From: Gammaproteobacteria bacterium
GTDB taxonomy: Bacteria; Pseudomonadota; Gammaproteobacteria; Immundisolibacterales; Immundisolibacteraceae
NCBI GenBank assembly: GCA_003526065.1
Contig: DQBD01000244.1
Location: forward strand, 1 to 10,669
Length of the DNA stretch: 10,669 bases
Direction of reading: 5' to 3'
The position numbers and the translations under genes are program-made. The notes below the pieces were generated by a model that saw only the letters and a program-made list of their open reading frames with translations, had not been told where the DNA came from and made no database searches. Of this stretch, positions 6,736-10,669 are shown one piece after another. The number at the start of each line of letters is the position of its first letter. Positions within the stretch are counted from its first letter, which is position 1.

Positions 6736-8028
6736 ATGAACGCCCCGTACAGCGTGTCCGACTACTCACACCTGGTGCAGCGCGACCGCGTGCACAGCGC
6801 CATCTATACCGACCCCGCCATCTTCGAGCAGGAAATGGCGCGCATCTTCCACCGCGCCTGGCTGTGCGTGGGACACGAGGCGGAACTGCCGAATCCGGGC
6901 GATTTCCGCACCACCACCCTGGGCCGCCAGCCGGTGGTCATGGTGCGCGGCGACGACGGCCAGGTGCGCGTGTTCATGAACCGCTGCCGCCACCGCGGCA
7001 TGACCGTGTGCGAGACCGAAACCGGCAACGCCCGTTTCTTTACCTGCTGGTACCACGGCTGGGTGTACAGCAACACCGGGCCGCTGCAGGACGTGCCGGG
7101 GCCGGCCGGCTACGGGGCGGATTTCTGCAAGGATGACCTCGGCCTGACGCCGGTACCGCGGCAGGCGAGCCATCGCGGCTTCGTGTTTGCGAGCCTGGCG
7201 CCGGACGGCCCGTCACTGGCCGAGCATCTCGGGCCGGCCGCCCGCTACCTCGACATCTACATGGACGCCTCACCGCTGGGGCAGATCGCGGTCACCGCCG
7301 GCGTGCACCGCACCCGCTACCGCGGCAACTGGAAGTTCGTCGGCATGGACGGCTACCACCCGCACTACACCCACCGCTCGGTGCTGGACGCCTGGCGCCG
7401 CCGCCCGGGCGGCAACATGGCCGACACCCACCACGGCGACCCGTTCGCCGACGAATCCGGCAACCTCACGCGCGACCTGGGCAACGGCCACGTGCTGCTG
7501 GATTTCCTGCCCGGCCGCAGTGCCAACCTCGACCGCTACCTGGACACGCTGCGCCGCCAGCCCCAGGGCGAGCAGTACATCCAGGCCATGCTCGACACCT
7601 ACGGCGAGGCGCGCGGACGCGAACTGCTGGCCTGGGCCGGCGACCCGCACGTCGGCGTCTATCCCAACCTGCAGCTGATCGGCGTGCAGATCCGCCTGGT
7701 GCGCCCGCTGGCGGTGGACGACACCGAGGTGCTGATGTTCCCCGGCCTGCTCCAGGGGGTGCCGGACAGCATCAACAGCATGCGCCTGCGCCAGCACGAG
7801 TCGTTCTACGGCCCGGCCGGCGCCGGCTCCCCCGACGACGCCGAACTGTTCGAGCGCAACCAGGAAGGCCTGAAGGCCGACGTCGAGCCGTGGCTGCATC
7901 TGGGCCGCGGACTGAACCGCGAACGCCTCGAGGCCGACGGCACCCGCACCGGCCTGATCGGCGACGAAACCACCCAGCGCGGCCAGTTGCGCGGCTGGCT
8001 GCGCCTGATGTCGGAGACGCCAGCATGA
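6736..8028 (+). CDS. Rieske non-heme iron (aromatic ring-hydroxylating) oxygenase, alpha subunit
   Basis: The 430-residue catalytic subunit of a two-component or three-component oxygenase that activates O2 to hydroxylate or dihydroxylate its substrate. The Rieske [2Fe-2S] ligands are C84, H86, C104 and H107, in the form CxH-N17-CxxH. The mononuclear iron site is in NWKFVGMDGYHPHYTH: H208 and H213 as ligands, with bridging D205 carrying electrons from the neighbouring subunit's Rieske centre. The third ligand is probably D368, in the PDDAELFERNQEG segment. Length and layout are standard. I chose the ATG at 6736, which has GGAG 8 bases upstream; a TTG at 6703 would add 11 residues. The beta subunit start overlaps its stop codon. 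The substrate is unknown: general similarity is to the terephthalate/benzoate/toluate-type alpha subunits, but I cannot place it in a characterised branch. No electron-transfer partner is encoded in the window. Confidence 0.94.
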   Translation: MNAPYSVSDYSHLVQRDRVHSAIYTDPAIFEQEMARIFHRAWLCVGHEAELPNPGDFRTTTLGRQPVVMVRGDDGQVRVFMNRCRHRGMTVCETETGNARFFTCWYHGWVYSNTGPLQDVPGPAGYGADFCKDDLGLTPVPRQASHRGFVFASLAPDGPSLAEHLGPAARYLDIYMDASPLGQIAVTAGVHRTRYRGNWKFVGMDGYHPHYTHRSVLDAWRRRPGGNMADTHHGDPFADESGNLTRDLGNGHVLLDFLPGRSANLDRYLDTLRRQPQGEQYIQAMLDTYGEARGRELLAWAGDPHVGVYPNLQLIGVQIRLVRPLAVDDTEVLMFPGLLQGVPDSINSMRLRQHESFYGPAGAGSPDDAELFERNQEGLKADVEPWLHLGRGLNRERLEADGTRTGLIGDETTQRGQLRGWLRLMSETPA

Positions 8029-8504
8029 TCGTCACCCGCGAGACCGTGGAAAGCTTCCTGTTCCACGAAGCCGACCTGCTCGACGCCATGCAGGTCGAGG
8101 ACTGGCTGGGCCTGTGGGCGCCCGAGTGCTGCTACTGGGTGCCCTGCAACGACCGCGACGCCAACGGCACCGACCCTGGGCGGCAGGTGTCCATCATCTA
8201 CGACGACCGCGCGCGACTCGAAGACCGCGTCCACCGCCTCATGAGCAGCGCCGCGCACAGCCAGCGTCCGCGCTCGCGCATGCGCCGTGTGGTCGGCAAC
8301 ATCCGCTTCGAGTCCCGCGAGGACGAGGTGCACACGCGCTCGAACTTCGTGCTGGCCGAGCTGCGCCGCGGGCGCCAGGAGGTCTGGTCCGGCGTCAGCC
8401 AGCACCGCCTGCTGCCGGCGGGCGACCGCTTCACGATCAAGGCCAAGACCGTCCTGCTGACACAAAGCGACATGGCCATCGACAATCTCACCTTCCTGCT
8501 CTGA
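8025..8504 (+). CDS. Rieske aromatic oxygenase, beta (small) subunit
   Basis: A 159-residue structural subunit of the SnoaL/NTF2-like fold that assembles with the alpha subunit, typically as alpha3beta3. Typical beta-subunit features are FLFHEADLLDAMQVEDWLGLW (11-31), the IIYDDRARLEDRV helix region (57-69), the SRMRRVVGNIRF strand (84-95), and a C-terminal strand ending in DNLTFLL. It is slightly shorter than many family members (about 160-190 residues). ATG at 8025 overlaps the alpha-subunit TGA as ATGA, implying translational coupling. Its ribosome site, CGGAGAC six bases from ATG, is the same as that of the alpha subunit, which would favour equal production. Confidence 0.92.
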   Translation: MIVTRETVESFLFHEADLLDAMQVEDWLGLWAPECCYWVPCNDRDANGTDPGRQVSIIYDDRARLEDRVHRLMSSAAHSQRPRSRMRRVVGNIRFESREDEVHTRSNFVLAELRRGRQEVWSGVSQHRLLPAGDRFTIKAKTVLLTQSDMAIDNLTFLL

Positions 8505-8522
8505 CACCGCCCAGGACGCCCC

Positions 8523-9500
8523 ATGATCCAAGACGTCACCGCCGCCCTCGCCCGCCCGCTGTCCGGCCGGCTCCATCCGCAGGTGGCCGCACACCTGGAA
8601 CAGCTGGCCGCCATGGAGGCGCCGCCCCTGCACGTGCTCACGCCCGAACAGGTGCGCGTCGGCTTCGGCATGCAGCTGCAGATGACCGCCGGCGCCGCGG
8701 CGCCGCTGCCGGTGGTGCGCGACGTCGCCATTCCCGCCGCGGGTGGACCCATCAGGGCGCGCCTTTACCGGCCCGCCGCCGATGGCGTGCTGCCGGGCCT
8801 GGTGTTCTTCCACGGCGGCGGCTGGGTGATCGGCGATCTCGACAGCCACGACGACCTGTGCCGTGACCTGGCGGCCGGGGCCGGCTGCGCGGTGCTGGCG
8901 GTGGACTACCGGCTGGCGCCGGAGCACCGCTTTCCGGCGGCCGCCGACGATGCCGTGGCCGCCACGCGCTGGGCCAGTGTCAACGCGGCGGATCTCGGCA
9001 TCGACCCGCAACGGCTGGCGGTGGGCGGCGACAGTGCCGGCGGCAACCTCGCCACGGTCAGCGCGCTGGCCGCGCGCGATGCCGGTATCGGGCTCGCGGC
9101 GCAGCTGCTGATCTATCCGGTCACCGACCTGTCACGCCTGGAAGGCGAGTCCTACACCGCCTGCGCCGACGGCTACGGACTGACCGCCGACGCGATGGTG
9201 TGGTTTCGCGACCATTACCTGGCCGACGCGGCAGCGGCCCGGGACTGGCGCGTGTCTCCCCTGCTGGCCGCCGACCTCGACCGACTGCCGCCGGCGCTGG
9301 TGGTGACGGCCGAGTTCGACGTGCTGCGCAGCGAGGGCGAGGCCTACGCGAAGCGACTGGCCGACGCCGGCGTCCCGACGCAGCTGGTCCGCTACGACGG
9401 CATGATCCACGGCTTCGCCTCGATGGCGGGCGTGCTGGACACCGGCCGCCAGGTGCGCAGCGACATGGCGCGCTGGCTGGCCGATCGCCTGGCGCGCTGA
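8523..9500 (+). CDS. Alpha/beta hydrolase, hormone-sensitive lipase (family IV) esterase
   Basis: A 325-residue predicted carboxylesterase. The oxyanion-hole motif HGGG is at 97-100 and the nucleophile motif GDSAGG at 169-174, with S171. The remaining triad residues are D266 (in EFDVLRSEG, a variant of the family's DPLRDEG) and H296 (in IHGF). The N-terminal cap region (1-60) is typical of bacterial HSL-type esterases. There is no signal peptide, so it should be cytoplasmic. It starts 18 bases after the oxygenase beta subunit, with AGGA 6 bases before the ATG, so it is very likely co-transcribed. It may hydrolyse an ester or lactone substrate or intermediate of the same pathway. The exact substrate cannot be read from the sequence, since this family is promiscuous. 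Confidence 0.93.
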   Translation: MIQDVTAALARPLSGRLHPQVAAHLEQLAAMEAPPLHVLTPEQVRVGFGMQLQMTAGAAAPLPVVRDVAIPAAGGPIRARLYRPAADGVLPGLVFFHGGGWVIGDLDSHDDLCRDLAAGAGCAVLAVDYRLAPEHRFPAAADDAVAATRWASVNAADLGIDPQRLAVGGDSAGGNLATVSALAARDAGIGLAAQLLIYPVTDLSRLEGESYTACADGYGLTADAMVWFRDHYLADAAAARDWRVSPLLAADLDRLPPALVVTAEFDVLRSEGEAYAKRLADAGVPTQLVRYDGMIHGFASMAGVLDTGRQVRSDMARWLADRLAR

Positions 9501-9646
9501 ACGGCTCCCTCGCCGCCGCACCCTGATCTCCTGTTCGGGCGCTGTTGACGTCGGTCAAGACGGTACTGGCCGACGCCGCGATGATGCGCGCTGGGCACTT
9601 TGCCCCCCACAGCCTGGACGCTGCCCCCATAAGGAGATGAGGAACG
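9501..9646 (+). promoter_or_regulatory. Leader of the desaturase gene with two inverted repeats and a strong ribosome site
   Basis: This 146-bp gap separates the esterase from the desaturase-like gene. TTGAC-N4-GTCAA (9545-9558) is a perfect 5-base inverted repeat, and its left half also looks like a -35 hexamer; no good -10 follows at 16-18 bases. GGGCA-N3-TGCCC (9593-9605) is a second perfect repeat. The AAGGAGATGAGG stretch at 9631-9642, ahead of the ATG at 9647, is a strong Shine-Dalgarno region. There is no terminator after the esterase. The gene could therefore be both read through from the oxygenase operon and driven by its own regulated promoter. Confidence 0.35.
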
Positions 9647-10582
9647 ATGTCCGCCCACGCCCCGAGCCCCAGTGAACACCTGCTGCGCGACTACATGCGC
9701 GCCCCCCTGCTGGCCCTGCCCACCACCGTGCTGGCGATTTCCATGCTCGGCGGCATGGCCCTGGTCTGGTACCTGTGCCTGACCGGCCGCATGAGCTTCT
9801 GGGCCGGCGCACTGATCAACGGCCTGCTCAGCTACGGCCTGTTCAGCCCCATCCATGACGGCGCCCACCGTGCCATCTCGCGCATCGGCTGGCTGAACGA
9901 GACCATCGCCGACGTGTCGCTGCTGTTCCTGTTCCCCTACGCGCCGATGGTGGCGCTGCGCTGGCTGCACAACCAGCACCACATCCACGCCAACGGCGTC
10001 GAGGACCCGGACCGGTTCGAGCACGACGCGCCCAAATGGCAGGCACCGCTGCGCTGGGCGTTCTTCGACCTCTGGTACATCTGGTACTTCTTCACCCGTG
10101 GCCAGCACCTGGTGAAGAAACACAGGAAGGAACTGATCGCGTTCTACAGCTGCCTGGCGCTGGCGGTCGGCACCCTGATCGCGCTTGGCTACGGCTACGA
10201 ACTGTTCATGCTGTGGTTCATCCCCACGCGCATCTCGCTGTTCCTGATCGCCGTGGTGTTCGTCATCCTGCCGCACCACCCGGCCATGGTCAGCCATCAC
10301 GAGGACCCGTATCTGGCCACCACCATGCGCATGGGCTGGGAATGGCTGCTGACACCGTTGCTGGTGTACCAGAACTACCACCTGATCCATCACCTGTACC
10401 CGACGGTGCCGTTCTACAAGATGCACCGCGTCTGGTACCTGCGTTACGACGAGCACGTGAAGCACGACGTCAGCTACCAGACCGCGTTCGCGCTCGAGCC
10501 GCAGAACATCGACGTGCACCGCCAGTTCCATGCCCGGCAGGCGGGCGACCCGGACGCGGCGCCCGTCGCCAGCGGCGCCTGA
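9647..10582 (+). CDS. Membrane fatty acid desaturase/beta-carotene hydroxylase-like di-iron enzyme
   Basis: A 311-residue integral membrane protein of the FA_desaturase family, which uses a histidine-coordinated di-iron centre and O2 to desaturate or hydroxylate lipophilic substrates. The three histidine boxes are HDGAH (70-74), HNQHH (108-112) and HLIHH (245-249). Extra histidine pairs lie at 210-211 and 217-218, which could supply the additional ligand found in such enzymes. Hydrophobic segments at about 21-45, 50-68, 88-104, 163-182, 186-208 and 232-242 surround the boxes. The N-terminus is short and cytoplasmic-looking, without a fused cytochrome b5 or ferredoxin domain, so it needs separate electron donors. 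It is the last gene before a strong terminator. Its place behind a Rieske oxygenase and esterase suggests a shared hydrophobic substrate, but membrane lipid or carotenoid modification is equally possible. Confidence 0.9.
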   Translation: MSAHAPSPSEHLLRDYMRAPLLALPTTVLAISMLGGMALVWYLCLTGRMSFWAGALINGLLSYGLFSPIHDGAHRAISRIGWLNETIADVSLLFLFPYAPMVALRWLHNQHHIHANGVEDPDRFEHDAPKWQAPLRWAFFDLWYIWYFFTRGQHLVKKHRKELIAFYSCLALAVGTLIALGYGYELFMLWFIPTRISLFLIAVVFVILPHHPAMVSHHEDPYLATTMRMGWEWLLTPLLVYQNYHLIHHLYPTVPFYKMHRVWYLRYDEHVKHDVSYQTAFALEPQNIDVHRQFHARQAGDPDAAPVASGA

Positions 10583-10601
10583 CCGGCGAGCTCCGGCACG
10601 A

Positions 10602-10634
10602 AACGCCCCGGTCCCTGCCGGGGCGTTCCGTTTT
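10602..10634 (+). terminator. Intrinsic (Rho-independent) terminator after the desaturase gene
   Basis: AACGCCCCGG (10602-10611) and CCGGGGCGTT (10618-10627) form a perfect 10-bp stem with a 6-base loop, followed by CCGTTTT. It starts 20 bases after the desaturase stop codon and marks the end of the plus-strand unit. The remaining bases to 10669 show no gene. Confidence 0.88.
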
Positions 10635-10669
10635 CGGGGCGCGTGCCGGGGTGCAGGCACAGCATCGGC

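Noticed and set aside
9592..9605. TGGGCACTTTGCCC considered as a sigma54 promoter.
   Set aside because: The GG to GC spacing is 7 rather than the required 10 bases.
9392..10660. A 422-codon open frame on the minus strand, covering the desaturase gene.
   Set aside because: It is opposite a protein with three histidine boxes and a strong ribosome site, runs through the terminator, and has low-complexity His/Gln/Val/Arg composition.

Overview
The window is very GC-rich chromosomal DNA with tightly packed genes and strong G/C third-codon bias. It most resembles a high-GC proteobacterium, probably a gammaproteobacterium. The support is a MutL C-terminus of the Pseudomonas-like, endonuclease-motif type, multi-domain c-di-GMP enzymes, and an aromatic-hydroxylase (Rieske) gene pair. 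Assignment below class level is not supportable from sequence reading alone; a PAH/aromatic-degrading lineage is only a guess.

Layout. (1) 1-699, plus strand: the 3' end of mutL, entering from the left edge. (2) 923-3385, plus: a cytoplasmic three-PAS-GGDEF-EAL protein. (3) 3440-4672, minus and convergent with it: an EAL phosphodiesterase with a Cache/PDC-like C-terminal domain. These two genes form a small c-di-GMP signalling block. (4) 4862-6586, minus: a thiamine-diphosphate (ThDP) enzyme of the benzoylformate decarboxylase/acetolactate synthase superfamily. (5) A 149-bp divergent control region, 6587-6735, carrying a 20-bp imperfect palindrome and three copies of CGATCGGC. (6) 6736-8028 and 8025-8504, plus: Rieske oxygenase alpha and beta subunits with overlapping stop and start. 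(7) 8523-9500, plus: an HSL-family (family IV) esterase, 18 bp downstream. (8) 9647-10582, plus: a three-histidine-box membrane desaturase/hydroxylase with its own strong ribosome binding site, followed by a clear intrinsic terminator at 10602-10634.

How the genes may work together. The alpha/beta oxygenase, the esterase and perhaps the desaturase-like protein read as one plus-strand transcription unit. The ThDP enzyme is driven from the opposite side of the same control region. Together they look like a catabolic or modification pathway: ring or substrate hydroxylation, ester cleavage, and decarboxylation or carboligation of a 2-oxo acid-type intermediate. The substrate cannot be read from the sequence. 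No ferredoxin, ferredoxin reductase, ring-cleavage enzyme, transporter or regulator gene lies in the window, so the oxygenase must obtain electrons from proteins encoded elsewhere. I saw no RNA genes, CRISPR arrays, insertion sequences or attachment sites.
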